Assembly (NCBI GenBank): GCA_046349435.1
Contig: JAXMCI010000002.1
Coordinates: forward strand, 1-64,000
Source of the DNA: JAXMCI01 sp046349435
GTDB lineage: Bacteria > Pseudomonadota > Alphaproteobacteria > Dongiales > Dongiaceae
Reading direction: 5' to 3'
Length of the DNA: 64,000 nucleotides
Shown: in pieces, positions 42,623 through 50,270 of the stretch
How the letters are laid out: each line of letters begins with the position of its first letter
Numbering within the stretch: the stretch's first letter is position 1
Program-made: the position numbers and the translations under genes
The notes under the pieces: model-generated
Database searches by the model: none
The model's input: the letters and a program-made list of their open reading frames with translations, nothing else
Told to the model about the DNA's origin: nothing

Positions 42623-43410
42623 TGAGCAGCATGCCGCCGGTGCGCCGGCCGATCCTGGAGGGGCGCAAGGCGCTGGTGGTCGGCGTCGCCAACCAGCATT
42701 CCATCGCCTGGGGCTGCGCCCAGGCGATGCACCAGGCCGGCGCCGAGATCGCCATGACCTACCTGAACGACAAGGCGCGGCCCCATGTCGCGCCGCTCGC
42801 CGAGTCGGTGGGGGCGCCGATCTTCCTGCCGCTCGAGGTCCGCGACGCGGCGCAGACCGACGCGCTGTTCGCGGCGATCGCCGAGCGCTGGGGCCGGCTC
42901 GACATGCTCGTCCACTCGATCGCCTTCGCGCCGCGCGCTGCGCTGGAGGGGCGCGTCGTCGACTGCCCGCGCGACGGCTTCCTCACCGCCATGGAGGTGT
43001 CCTGCTGGTCGTTCCTCGACATGGCGCGGCGGGCCGAGCCGCTGATGGCCGAGGGCGGCACGCTGATCACCATGAGCTATCTCGGCGCCAACGAGGTGAT
43101 CGACAATTACGGCATCATGGGGCCGGTCAAGGCGGCGCTGGAATCGGCGGTGCGCTACCTGGCGGCCGAGCTCGGGCCGCGCGGCATCCGCGTCCATGCG
43201 GTGAGCCCGGGCCCGCTCGCCACCCGCGCGGCGTCGGGCATCCGCGACTTCGACCGGCTGATGAAGCGCGTCGAGAGCCACGCCCCGGCGCGCCGGCTGG
43301 TCACCATCGAGGAGGTCGGCGCCGCCTGCGCCTTCCTCGCCAGCCCCTATGCCGCGGCGATGACCGGCGAGACGCTCTACATCGACGGCGGCTATCATAT
43401 CCTCGGCTGA
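42622..43410 (+). CDS. fabI: Enoyl-ACP reductase (NADH), FabI type
   Basis: Protein of 262 aa, short-chain dehydrogenase fold. The FabI pattern is present: KALVVGVANQHSIAWGCAQA near the start for NADH binding and the catalytic Y163-x6-K170 in DNYGIMGPVKAAL, and a late GETLYIDGGYHILG. The usual MGxAKA around the lysine reads MGPVKA. Its place in a pta-ackA operon suggests it is a second FabI or one tied to storage or acetate metabolism; whether another fabI exists cannot be seen here. Confidence 0.92.
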   Translation: MSSMPPVRRPILEGRKALVVGVANQHSIAWGCAQAMHQAGAEIAMTYLNDKARPHVAPLAESVGAPIFLPLEVRDAAQTDALFAAIAERWGRLDMLVHSIAFAPRAALEGRVVDCPRDGFLTAMEVSCWSFLDMARRAEPLMAEGGTLITMSYLGANEVIDNYGIMGPVKAALESAVRYLAAELGPRGIRVHAVSPGPLATRAASGIRDFDRLMKRVESHAPARRLVTIEEVGAACAFLASPYAAAMTGETLYIDGGYHILG

Positions 43411-43431
43411 GGCGGCGAACGGGGTCGGGGC

Positions 43432-44616
43432 ATGACGGGCGGGCAGCCGCTGGTGGGGGTCGTCAATGCCGGCTCCTCGTCGCTCAAGTTCGCGGTCTAT
43501 GAGGGCGAGACGCGGCTGCTCTCCGGCCAGTATGAGGGGCTCGGCGTCAAGCCGGCGGCGAGCGCCGCCGGGGCCGGCGGCGAGCGGCTCGACCCGCCGC
43601 CGCTCGGCGACCCGCCGCCGGAGAGCCCGGCCGACGTGCTGCCGCATCTCGTCGCCTGGCTCGGCCGGCAGCTGCCCGGCCGCCCCCTGGCGGCGATCGG
43701 CCACCGCATCGTGCATGGCGGCGAGCGCCACGCCCGGCCGGAGCGGGTGACGCCGGCGCTGCTCGACGAGCTGCAGCGCCTGGTGCCGCTGGCGCCGCTG
43801 CACCAGCCCTTCAACCTGGCGCCGATCCGCGCCGCCCTGGCGCTGGCGCCGGACCAGCCGCACGTCGCCTGCTTCGACACCGCCTTCCACCGCACCATGC
43901 CCGAGGTGGCGCAGGCCTTCGCGCTCCCCGCCGAGCTGCGCCGGGCCGGGATCCGGCGCTACGGCTTCCACGGGCTCTCCTACGAGTACATCGCCTCGGT
44001 GCTGCCGCGGCAGGCGCCGGAGATCGCCGGCGGCCGCGTCGTCGTCGCCCATCTCGGCAACGGCGCCTCGATGTGCGCCATGCAGGACCGCGTCTCGGTG
44101 GCCACCACGATGGGCTTCACCGCGCTCGAGGGGCTGCCGATGGGCACGCGCAGCGGCCAGCTCGATCCCGGCGTCGTGCTGCACCTGCTGCTGCAGCGCG
44201 GGATGAGCGCCGAGGACGTCGAGACGCTGCTCTATCGCCAGTCCGGCATGCTCGGCCTGTCCGGCATCTCCTCCGACTTCCGCGACCTGCTGGCCAGCCG
44301 CGCGCCCGACGCCGCCTTCGCCATCGAGTATTTCTGCTACAGCGCGGCCCGGGCGATCGCCTCGCTGGCCGGCGCGCTGGGCGGGCTCGACGGCATCGTC
44401 TTCACCGCCGGGGTCGGCGAGCATGCCGCGCCGGTGCGCGCCCGAATCCTCGAGGCCTGCGGCTGGCTCGGCGTCGCCCTCGACCCCGCCGCCAACGACC
44501 GCGACGGGCCGCGGATCAGCAGGGCGGGCAGCCGCGTCGCCGCCTACGTCCTGCCGACCGACGAGAACCTGATGATCGCCCGGCACGTCCGCAGCGTGCT
44601 CGGGCTCGATTCGTGA
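43432..44616 (+). CDS. ackA: Acetate kinase
   Basis: Protein of 394 aa that makes ATP and acetate from acetyl-phosphate. Signatures are VVNAGSSSLKF (10-20) and RRYGFHGLSYEYIA, with HLGNGASMCAM, MGFTALEGLPMGTRSGQLDP and FTAGVGEHAAPVR. Last gene of the operon, 21 nt after fabI, followed by a hairpin-rich repeat. With xfp and pta it completes a phosphoketolase-acetate route able to yield ATP without respiration. Confidence 0.96.
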   Translation: MTGGQPLVGVVNAGSSSLKFAVYEGETRLLSGQYEGLGVKPAASAAGAGGERLDPPPLGDPPPESPADVLPHLVAWLGRQLPGRPLAAIGHRIVHGGERHARPERVTPALLDELQRLVPLAPLHQPFNLAPIRAALALAPDQPHVACFDTAFHRTMPEVAQAFALPAELRRAGIRRYGFHGLSYEYIASVLPRQAPEIAGGRVVVAHLGNGASMCAMQDRVSVATTMGFTALEGLPMGTRSGQLDPGVVLHLLLQRGMSAEDVETLLYRQSGMLGLSGISSDFRDLLASRAPDAAFAIEYFCYSAARAIASLAGALGGLDGIVFTAGVGEHAAPVRARILEACGWLGVALDPAANDRDGPRISRAGSRVAAYVLPTDENLMIARHVRSVLGLDS

Positions 44617-44628
44617 AGCTTGGTCGCA

Positions 44629-44744
44629 CCCTCTCCCGCTTGCGGGAGATGGCCGGGGTGAGGGCTCTTGCCGCTCGCTCCACCCTCACCCTCCCGTCGC
44701 TGTCGCGACGGGTCCCTCCCTCTCCCGCTGGTGCGGGAGAGGGA
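44629..44744. repeat. Composite palindromic repeat after ackA
   Basis: Contains two related hairpins: TCTCCCGC/GCGGGAGA at 44632-44649 and a 12-bp perfect stem TCCCTCTCCCGC/GCGGGAGAGGGA at 44717-44744, separated by CACCCTCACCCTCCC-type sequence. The arms match the palindrome at 3933-3958. It probably terminates the ackA operon and lies 28 nt before the antiporter start. No gene is seen in 44617-44772. Confidence 0.75.
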
Positions 44745-44772
44745 AATGCGCTTCGGCAGTGAGCCATCCGCC

Positions 44773-45978
44773 ATGTACGAGAACGCCGCCATCCTCGCCG
44801 CCGTCGTCCTGATCTACAGCGTGGTCGCCGGGCGGGTCGCCCGCTCCTGGCTGAGCGGGCCGATGCTGTTCGTCGCGGCGGGCATCGCGCTCGGGCCGCT
44901 CGGGCTCGGCCTGCTGCGGCTCCAGATCACCGCCACCGACCTGCGGGTGGTGGCGGAGGCGGCGCTGGCGCTCGTGCTGTTCAGCGACGCCGCGCACGCC
45001 GACCTCAAGGTGGTGCGCCGCACCGTCGGGCTGCCGAACCGGCTGCTGCTGATCGGGCTGCCGCTGACCATCGTCCTCGGCTTCGTCCTGGCGCTGGGAG
45101 TCTTCCCCGGCATCGACGTGCTGACGGCGGCGCTGCTGGCGACCCTGCTGGCGCCGACCGACGCCGCGCTCGGCGCCCCGGTGGTGACCAACGAGTCGGT
45201 GCCGGCCGACACCCGCGAGGCGCTCAACCTGGAGAGCGGCCTCAATGACGGCATCTGCGTGCCGATCGTCGTCATCCTGCTCGACCTCGCCCTCGGCACC
45301 CAGGTCGAGCACGGCACCATGCTGGGCGTCCTCGGGATCGTCGTCGAGGAGATCGGCATCGGCCTGGTCGCCGGCCTCGTCATGGCCGGCTTCGCCGTCG
45401 CCATCCTGGGCCTGGCGGAGCGGCATGGCTGGACCAGCCGGCACTGGCTGCACATCCCGGTGGTGGCGCTCGCCGGGCTCTGCTTCGCCAGCGCCCAGGC
45501 CGCCGGCGGCAGCGGCTTCATCGCCTGCTTCGTCGGCGGTCTGCTGTTCGGCGGGCTCTATCGCGGCCCCAAGGACCTGCTCGGCGGCGCGTCCAGCACC
45601 GGCGAGGTGCTGGCGATGCTGACCTGGATCGGCTTCGGCGGCCCGATCCTCGGGCGGCTGCTCCAGCACGTCACCTGGCCGATGGTCTGCTATGCCCTGC
45701 TCAGCCTGACGGTGGTGCGCATGCTGCCGGTGTTCCTCTGCCTGCTGGGCACCCGGCTGGATACCGGCACCCGGCTGTTCATCGGCTGGTTCGGGCCGCG
45801 CGGGCTGGCCAGCATCGTCTTCGCGGTGATCGTCTTCGATGCCGGCCTGCCCGGCCGCGAGACGGTGGCGGTCACCACCGGGATCACCGTGCTGCTCAGC
45901 GTCCTGCTGCACGGCGTCACCGCCAATCCCTTCGTCGCGCTGCTCGGCCGCAAGACGGCGGCGCGCGCCCCGGCCTGA
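44773..45978 (+). CDS. Cation:proton antiporter, CPA1/NhaP family
   Basis: Protein of 401 aa with about twelve membrane helices. CPA1 hallmarks are present: LLAPTDAALGAPVVTN in the ion-binding TM region and NLESGLNDGICVPIVV with the conserved N-D pair. GFGGPILGRLL and WFGPRGLASIVFAVIVFD follow near the C-terminus. It exchanges Na+ or K+ for protons; ion selectivity is not readable. No large cytoplasmic C-terminal domain. ATG at 44773; the longer open frame upstream lies in repeat sequence and is rejected. Confidence 0.92.
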   Translation: MYENAAILAAVVLIYSVVAGRVARSWLSGPMLFVAAGIALGPLGLGLLRLQITATDLRVVAEAALALVLFSDAAHADLKVVRRTVGLPNRLLLIGLPLTIVLGFVLALGVFPGIDVLTAALLATLLAPTDAALGAPVVTNESVPADTREALNLESGLNDGICVPIVVILLDLALGTQVEHGTMLGVLGIVVEEIGIGLVAGLVMAGFAVAILGLAERHGWTSRHWLHIPVVALAGLCFASAQAAGGSGFIACFVGGLLFGGLYRGPKDLLGGASSTGEVLAMLTWIGFGGPILGRLLQHVTWPMVCYALLSLTVVRMLPVFLCLLGTRLDTGTRLFIGWFGPRGLASIVFAVIVFDAGLPGRETVAVTTGITVLLSVLLHGVTANPFVALLGRKTAARAPA

Positions 45979-46038
45979 TTGCGGCGGCGCCGCGCCCGGC
46001 CCATATTCGCCGGGTTGGGCAGCAGCGGACGAGCCACC

Positions 46039-46374
46039 ATGCAGACCGAGAACCGCTTCTTCGACGACCTGGCGCGCCTCTTCGCCGGCGCCGCCGGCAA
46101 CATCGCCAGCCTGCGCCAGGAGCTCGAGACCCGCATGCGCGAGCAGGTCGAGCGGCTGCTCCGCGGCATGGACCTGGTCAGCCGCGAGGAGTTCGACGCC
46201 GTGCAGGCGATGGCCGCCAAGGCGCGCGCCGGGCAGCTCGTGCTCGCGCGCCGGCTGGCGGCGCTCGAGGCGCGGCTGTCCGGCGCCGCGCCGGCCTCGG
46301 ACGCCGGCCCGCCCGACGCCGGCCCGCCCGACGCCGGGATGGTGCCGCCGGCCGATGTCGGCCCGCTCCCCTGA
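46039..46374 (+). CDS. ubiK: UbiK family ubiquinone biosynthesis accessory factor (BMFP domain)
   Basis: Protein of 111 aa. The core NRFFDDLARLFAGAAGNIAS, LRGMDLVSREEFDAVQAMAA and ARRLAALEARLS is the short coiled BMFP domain of UbiK, a membrane-associated factor needed for efficient aerobic ubiquinone synthesis. After about residue 82 it ends in a low-complexity tail with GPPDA units encoded by a 15-bp tandem DNA repeat (46300-46337), and an 11-bp repeat spans the stop codon. Confidence 0.9.
   Translation: MQTENRFFDDLARLFAGAAGNIASLRQELETRMREQVERLLRGMDLVSREEFDAVQAMAAKARAGQLVLARRLAALEARLSGAAPASDAGPPDAGPPDAGMVPPADVGPLP
46300..46337. repeat. 15-bp tandem repeat inside ubiK
   Basis: GACGCCGGCCCGCCC is present in two exact copies (46300-46314, 46315-46329) and a half copy. 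It encodes repeating D-A-G-P-P in the C-terminal tail, so copy changes keep the frame. Confidence 0.9.
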
Positions 46375-46397
46375 CGCTCCCCTGACGCTCCCCTGGC
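46365..46397. repeat. 11-bp tandem repeat across the ubiK stop
   Basis: GCTCCCCTGAC occurs in two exact copies (46365-46375, 46376-46386) and a third with one change (46387-46397). The first supplies the ubiK TGA stop at 46372-46374. Confidence 0.92.
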
Positions 46398-46431
46398 GCT
46401 CCGGGCGGCCCCGCAAGAATCTGCTATTGCG

Positions 46432-46460
46432 TTGCGGAATCCCTTTTGGCACCCTAGATA
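46432..46460 (+). promoter_or_regulatory. Promoter of ybjN-proC-ybaK
   Basis: TTGCGG (46432-46437), 17-nt spacer, TAGATA (46455-46460), followed about 98 nt later by the YbjN ATG. It lies in a locally less GC-rich stretch. Position and spacing fit a sigma-70-type promoter. Confidence 0.5.
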
Positions 46461-46557
46461 TGGTGGGTGACCGGTGCCGCGAGCCCGTTCGCTAGTGGGC
46501 CGACATCCCGCCCCCGGGGCGGACGCCGTCCGCCCGGCAGCAAGGAGGGCGAGTCCC

Positions 46558-47061
46558 ATGGCGATCCTGCCAGCTGAGCAGACCCCGCCTCGATCCAATC
46601 CGCTCGACATCCTGGAGGAGCTGGTCGCCGCCAACGAATGGCGGTTCGATCGCTCCTCGGACGAGGAGATGGTCATCGAGCTCAACGGCAAGTGGTGCGA
46701 CTTTCGCCTGTTCTTCGCCTGGCAGGAGGATCTCAGCGCCATCTACTTCTCGTGCCTCTTCGATCTCCGGGTGCCGTCGCACAAGCGCGCGGCGGTGACC
46801 GAGCTGCTGGCGGCGGTCAACGAGAAGCTCTGGCTCGGCCATTTCGACCTCTGCTCCGACGACATGGTGCCGATGTTCCGCCACACCGTGCTGCTGCGCG
46901 GCGTCGGCACGGCCAGCGTCGAGCAGCTCGAGGACCTCGTCGACATCGCCCGCAACGAGTGCGAGCGCTTCTATCCCGCCTTCCAGCTGGTGCTGTGGGG
47001 CGGCCGCAGCGCCGGCGAGGCGGTCGAGCTCGCCATGCTCGATACGGTGGGGGAGGCCTGA
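46558..47061 (+). CDS. YbjN domain-containing protein
   Basis: Protein of 167 aa. The ATG at 46558 has AGGAGG 9 nt upstream. The YbjN domain covers most of it: LDILEELVAANEWRFDRSS, ELNGKWCDFRLFFAWQED, YFSCLFDLRVPSHKR and NEKLWLGHFDLCSDD. YbjN proteins have a type III secretion-chaperone-like fold and are considered stress or tolerance regulators without a defined activity. Its stop lies immediately before the proC start region, and the proC ribosome-binding site lies inside its last codons. Confidence 0.92.
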   Translation: MAILPAEQTPPRSNPLDILEELVAANEWRFDRSSDEEMVIELNGKWCDFRLFFAWQEDLSAIYFSCLFDLRVPSHKRAAVTELLAAVNEKLWLGHFDLCSDDMVPMFRHTVLLRGVGTASVEQLEDLVDIARNECERFYPAFQLVLWGGRSAGEAVELAMLDTVGEA

Positions 47062-47062
47062 G

Positions 47063-47896
47063 ATCCTGGACGAGCTGCCCACCGACACCCTGAAGGAGGC
47101 CGGGCCGGTCCTGCTGGTCGGCGGCGGCAAGATGGGCTCCGCGCTGCTGCGCGGCTGGCTCGATCGCGGCCTGCCGGCCGGCGCCGTCCGGGTGGTCGAG
47201 CCGAACGCCGCGGCGATCGCCGGGCTCGGCGTACAGCACCATGCCGAGCCCGGCGCGCTGCCCGCCGGCTTCCGCCCGCGCCTGATCCTGCTGGCGGTGA
47301 AGCCGCAGGTGATGGAATCGGTGCTGCCGGCCTATGCCGGGCTCGGCGCCGGCGCCGTCGTCCTGTCGATCGCCGCGGGCCGCACCATCGCCTCGCTGGC
47401 CCGCCATTTCGGGCCGGGCGCGGCGATCGTGCGGGCGATGCCGAACACCCCGGCGGCGGTCGGCCGCGGCATCACCGTGGCCTGCGCCAGCCCGGCGGTG
47501 GACGCCGCCGGACGGGCGCTCTGCGACGCGCTGCTGGCCGCGGTCGGCGAGGTCGCCTGGGTCGAGGAGGAGGGCCTGCTCGATCCGGTCACCGCGCTGT
47601 CGGGCGGCGGTCCCGCCTACGTCTTCCTGCTGATCGAGAGCCTGGCCGAGGCCGGCCGGGCGGCCGGCCTGCCGGCCGACCTCGCCATGCGGCTGGCCCG
47701 CGTCACGGTGTCCGGCGCCGGCGAGCTGGCCCGGCTCTCCGCGGAGCCGGCGGCGACGCTGCGCCAGAACGTCACCAGCCCGAACGGCACGACGCTCGAG
47801 GCGCTCAAGATCCTGATGGCCGAGGACGGGCTCCAGCCCCTGCTGACCCGCGCCATCGCCGCCGCCACGAGGCGCTCGCGCGAGCTGGCGCAATAG
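47063..47896 (+). CDS. proC: Pyrroline-5-carboxylate reductase with a non-canonical start
   Basis: About 277 aa; last step of proline synthesis. The Rossmann motif LLVGGGKMGSALLRGW lies partly upstream of the first ATG (47132), so that ATG cannot be the true start. Upstream the frame reads I-L-D-E-L-P-T-D-T-L-K-E-A-G-P with no ATG, GTG or TTG; GGGGGAGG at 47049-47056 points to ATC (47063) or CTG (47066). The remainder is normal: RAMPNTPAAVGRGITV and ALSGGGPAYVFLLIESL, then VTSPNGTTLEAL. It follows ybjN by 1 nt. Confidence 0.85.
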   Translation: MLDELPTDTLKEAGPVLLVGGGKMGSALLRGWLDRGLPAGAVRVVEPNAAAIAGLGVQHHAEPGALPAGFRPRLILLAVKPQVMESVLPAYAGLGAGAVVLSIAAGRTIASLARHFGPGAAIVRAMPNTPAAVGRGITVACASPAVDAAGRALCDALLAAVGEVAWVEEEGLLDPVTALSGGGPAYVFLLIESLAEAGRAAGLPADLAMRLARVTVSGAGELARLSAEPAATLRQNVTSPNGTTLEALKILMAEDGLQPLLTRAIAAATRRSRELAQ

Positions 47897-47897
47897 C

Positions 47898-48404
47898 ATG
47901 GCCGAGCCGCTGCCGCCGAGTGCGGAGCGGGTGCGCCAGGCGCTGGCCGCGGCCGGGCTCGAGGCCGAGATCCGGGTCCTGGCGGCGAGCACCCGCAGCG
48001 CCGCCGACGCGGCCGCGGCGCTCGGCTGCGGCGTCGCCGAGATCGCCAAGTCGCTGGTCTTCCGGGCGCGCCCGTCCGACCGCCCGGTGCTGGTGGTGGC
48101 GAGCGGCACCAACCGGGTCGACGAGGCGGCGGTGGCGGCGCTGCTCGGCGAGGATCTCGCCAAGGCCGACGCCGCTTTCGTGCGCGAGCGCACCGGCTTC
48201 GCCATCGGCGGCGTCGCCCCGGTCGGCCATCGCGAGCCGCCGCTCGTGGTGATCGACCGCGACCTGCTGGGCTTCGCCGCGATCTGGGCGGCGGCCGGCA
48301 CCCCCAACGCGGTCTTCCGGCTCACCCCCGACGCGCTGGTCCGGATCACCGGCGGCCGTGTCGCCGCGGTGGCGGCCCCTTTTCCGCCGCCGGGCGGCGC
48401 CTAG
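47898..48404 (+). CDS. YbaK/EbsC (prolyl-tRNA editing-like) family protein
   Basis: Protein of 168 aa. The domain is recognised by AAAALGCGVAEIAKSLVFR, VLVVASGTNRVDEAAV and AIGGVAPVGHREPPLVVID. Family members hydrolyse mischarged tRNA (Ala- or Cys-tRNA-Pro). The start lies 1 nt after the proC stop, so it forms an operon with ybjN and proC; a proline-related pairing is suggestive but may be chance. Confidence 0.9.
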   Translation: MAEPLPPSAERVRQALAAAGLEAEIRVLAASTRSAADAAAALGCGVAEIAKSLVFRARPSDRPVLVVASGTNRVDEAAVAALLGEDLAKADAAFVRERTGFAIGGVAPVGHREPPLVVIDRDLLGFAAIWAAAGTPNAVFRLTPDALVRITGGRVAAVAAPFPPPGGA

Positions 48405-48466
48405 ATTCTGTGCAGACCCCGCACCGGCCCCATGCGGCCGGCGCGAGCTGAAGGAGGAGGCACCTC

Positions 48467-49108
48467 ATGGCGCGCAAGGCCAAGGCCGGCGAGGGGCGCG
48501 AGCCCGCCGCCGATGCGATCGACCCGATCATCCTCGCCGCGCTGCGGCTGGCCGAGCAGCTCGGCTGGGAGAATGTCGCGCTGCGCGACGTCGCCGAGGA
48601 GGCGGCAGTGCCGTTCTCGCAGCTCTATCGCCGCTACCGCTCGAGGCAGGCGATCCTCGACGGCTTCGCCCGGGCGATCGACGCGAAGCTGCTCGCCGCC
48701 AGCGAGAGCGACCCGCCGGAGGGCTCGGCGCGCGACCGGCTGTTCGACCTGGTGATGCGCCGCCTCGACCTGCTGCAGCCGCATCGCGAGGCGCTGCGCG
48801 CCGTGCTGCATGCCGGCCGGCGGGACCCGCTGGCGGCCGCCTGCGGCCTGCGCTCGCTCGCCCGCTCGATGGCGAGCCTGCTCGAGGCCGCCGGGATCTC
48901 GTCCGAGGGCATCGCCGGGCTGGTCCGGACCAAGGGGCTGGGCGCCATCTACCTCGCCACGCTCCGCCGCTGGCTCGCCGACGACAGCGAGGACAAGGCC
49001 GCGACGATGGCGGCGCTCGACCGCATGCTGCGCCGCGCCGAGGGCTGGGTCGGCCGGCTCAACCGCGGCCCGCGGCGGCGGGCGGCGGGAGAGATGGCCG
49101 CCGACTGA
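48467..49108 (+). CDS. TetR-family transcriptional regulator next to the phasin gene
   Basis: Protein of 213 aa with AAGGAGGAGG just before its ATG. Residues 17-63 form a TetR helix-turn-helix (DPIILAALRLAEQLGWENV, ALRDVAEEAAVPFSQLYRRYRSRQAI). The C-terminal part (LVMRRLDLLQPHREALRAVL) resembles the COQ9-like TetR ligand domain. It ends 128 nt before the phasin start, whose promoter carries TGC/GCA palindromes; it may regulate phasin expression, but the classical PhaR regulator is a different family, so the link is an inference. Confidence 0.82.
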   Translation: MARKAKAGEGREPAADAIDPIILAALRLAEQLGWENVALRDVAEEAAVPFSQLYRRYRSRQAILDGFARAIDAKLLAASESDPPEGSARDRLFDLVMRRLDLLQPHREALRAVLHAGRRDPLAAACGLRSLARSMASLLEAAGISSEGIAGLVRTKGLGAIYLATLRRWLADDSEDKAATMAALDRMLRRAEGWVGRLNRGPRRRAAGEMAAD

Positions 49109-49119
49109 GCCCGGGCCGA

Positions 49120-49199
49120 TTTTGCTGCACTGCAAAAAACCACTTGACCATTTCGTGGGCATGGCCGATATATTCGGCAGTTGTTGCGCTGCAGCATAA
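49120..49199 (+). promoter_or_regulatory. Phasin promoter with flanking TGC/GCA operators
   Basis: TTGACC (49144-49149), 17 nt, GATATA (49167-49172) form a good promoter. It is bracketed by two TGC-rich palindromes, TTTTGC-N6-GCAAAA (49120-49137) and TGCGCTGCAGCA (49185-49196). Such TGC/GCA sites are known targets of PhaR-type PHB-responsive repressors at phasin promoters in alphaproteobacteria. Confidence 0.62.
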
Positions 49200-49236
49200 G
49201 CCGCAGATGCGAGATAGCCCAGAACGGGAGAGTGAA

Positions 49237-49734
49237 ATGGCCAAGGCCCAGCATGCTCACGAGACCGCCGGCGTGAAGTTCCCCGATTTCACCCAGCTCT
49301 ATGCCGACTACAGCCGCTTCGTCGGCGATTTCGGCAAGTTCTTCCAGAACGGCAAGGCGCCGATGTTCGACGTCGAGAAGATGATCGCCGTGCAGCGCAA
49401 GAACGTCGAGGCGCTGACCGTCGCCAACCAGCTCGCCTTCGAGGGCGTCCAGGCCGTCGTCCGCCGCCAGGCCGAGATCGTCCGCGAGAGCGTCGAGGAC
49501 CTCACCAAGATGACCCGCGAGCTGACCGCCGTGGCCAGCCCGGAGGACCGTCTGGTCCGCCAGACCGAGATCGCCAAGGAGGCCTTCGAGACCGCGCTCG
49601 GCCGCGTGCGCGAGCTGTCCGGCCTGATCCAGAAGTCGAGCAGCGAGGCCGTCGACGTGCTGAGCAAGCGCGTCAGCGACAACCTCGAGGAGGTCAGGGT
49701 CGCCCTCACCAAGGCGAACGGCGCCACCCTCTAG
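49237..49734 (+). CDS. phaP: Phasin family protein
   Basis: Protein of 165 aa, small, helical and amphipathic, that coats polyhydroxyalkanoate granules. Features are KFPDFTQLYADYSRFVGDFGKFF at the N-terminus and the phasin core VEKMIAVQRKNVEALTVANQLAFEG and SVEDLTKMTRELTAVASP. The start at 49237 follows GGGAGAGTGAA. Codon use is noticeably cleaner and less low-complexity than its neighbours, which fits high expression. A strong promoter lies upstream and two hairpins downstream. Confidence 0.94.
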   Translation: MAKAQHAHETAGVKFPDFTQLYADYSRFVGDFGKFFQNGKAPMFDVEKMIAVQRKNVEALTVANQLAFEGVQAVVRRQAEIVRESVEDLTKMTRELTAVASPEDRLVRQTEIAKEAFETALGRVRELSGLIQKSSSEAVDVLSKRVSDNLEEVRVALTKANGATL

Positions 49735-49754
49735 GCCTCATCGCCTTCGCTCCC

Positions 49755-49838
49755 GCGAGGCCGCGCCGTCCCCACGGCGCGGCCTTCGTCGTTCCAGCGA
49801 GGCCGCGTCGTCCCTACGGCGCGGCCTTCGCCATTCCA
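49755..49838 (+). terminator. Duplicated terminator after phasin
   Basis: Two tandem copies of about 42 bp, each with a strong hairpin: GGCCGCGCCGT/ACGGCGCGGCC (49759-49784) and GGCCGCGTCGT/ACGGCGCGGCC (49801-49826), each followed by TTCG. Both lie between the phasin stop and csaA. The copies differ at a few bases. They would give near-complete termination of a highly expressed gene. Confidence 0.78.
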
Positions 49839-49903
49839 GCGGGGCAATTGCCCGGCGCGCCGCCGCAATGCTAGCGTCGCCGCCCTTTCGAGGAGGGACG
49901 GGG

Positions 49904-50263
49904 ATGGCCGAGGCGGACGAGCGGGCGGGGCCGATCGAGTACCAGGATTTCCGGCGGGTCGACATCCGGGTCGGCACCGTCGTCGCCGCCGAGCCGCTGG
50001 CCGGCGCGCGCAAGCCGGCCTTCCGGCTGGAGATCGATTTCGGCCCGGCGATCGGCCGCAAGCGCAGCTCCGCCCAGATCACCCGGCACTACGCGCCGGA
50101 GGCGCTGATCGGCCAGCAGGTCGCGGCGGTGGTCAACTTCCCGCCCAAGCAGATCGGCCGCTTCATGTCCGAGGTGCTGGTGCTGGGCTTTCCCGACGCC
50201 GAGGGCGAGGTCGTGCTGATCCGTCCGACCCTGCCGGTACCCGACGGCGGCCGCCTGTTCTGA
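49904..50263 (+). CDS. csaA: CsaA-like tRNA-binding protein
   Basis: Protein of 119 aa from the ATG at 49904, with AGGAGGGACGGGG upstream. The whole protein is one OB-fold tRNA-binding domain: DFRRVDIRVGTVVAAEPLAG, ARKPAFRLEIDFGPAIGRKR, SSAQITRHYAPEALIGQQV and PPKQIGRFMSEVLVLGF. CsaA forms dimers with reported chaperone and tRNA-binding activity. Its stop is 7 nt before the first glycosyltransferase. Confidence 0.94.
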   Translation: MAEADERAGPIEYQDFRRVDIRVGTVVAAEPLAGARKPAFRLEIDFGPAIGRKRSSAQITRHYAPEALIGQQVAAVVNFPPKQIGRFMSEVLVLGFPDAEGEVVLIRPTLPVPDGGRLF

Positions 50264-50270
50264 GCCCGGC

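Noticed and set aside
41266..44586. An 1106-codon minus-strand open frame over DUF3141, pta, fabI and ackA
   Set aside because: Spans several well-supported plus-strand genes and has shadow-type composition; no recognisable motifs.
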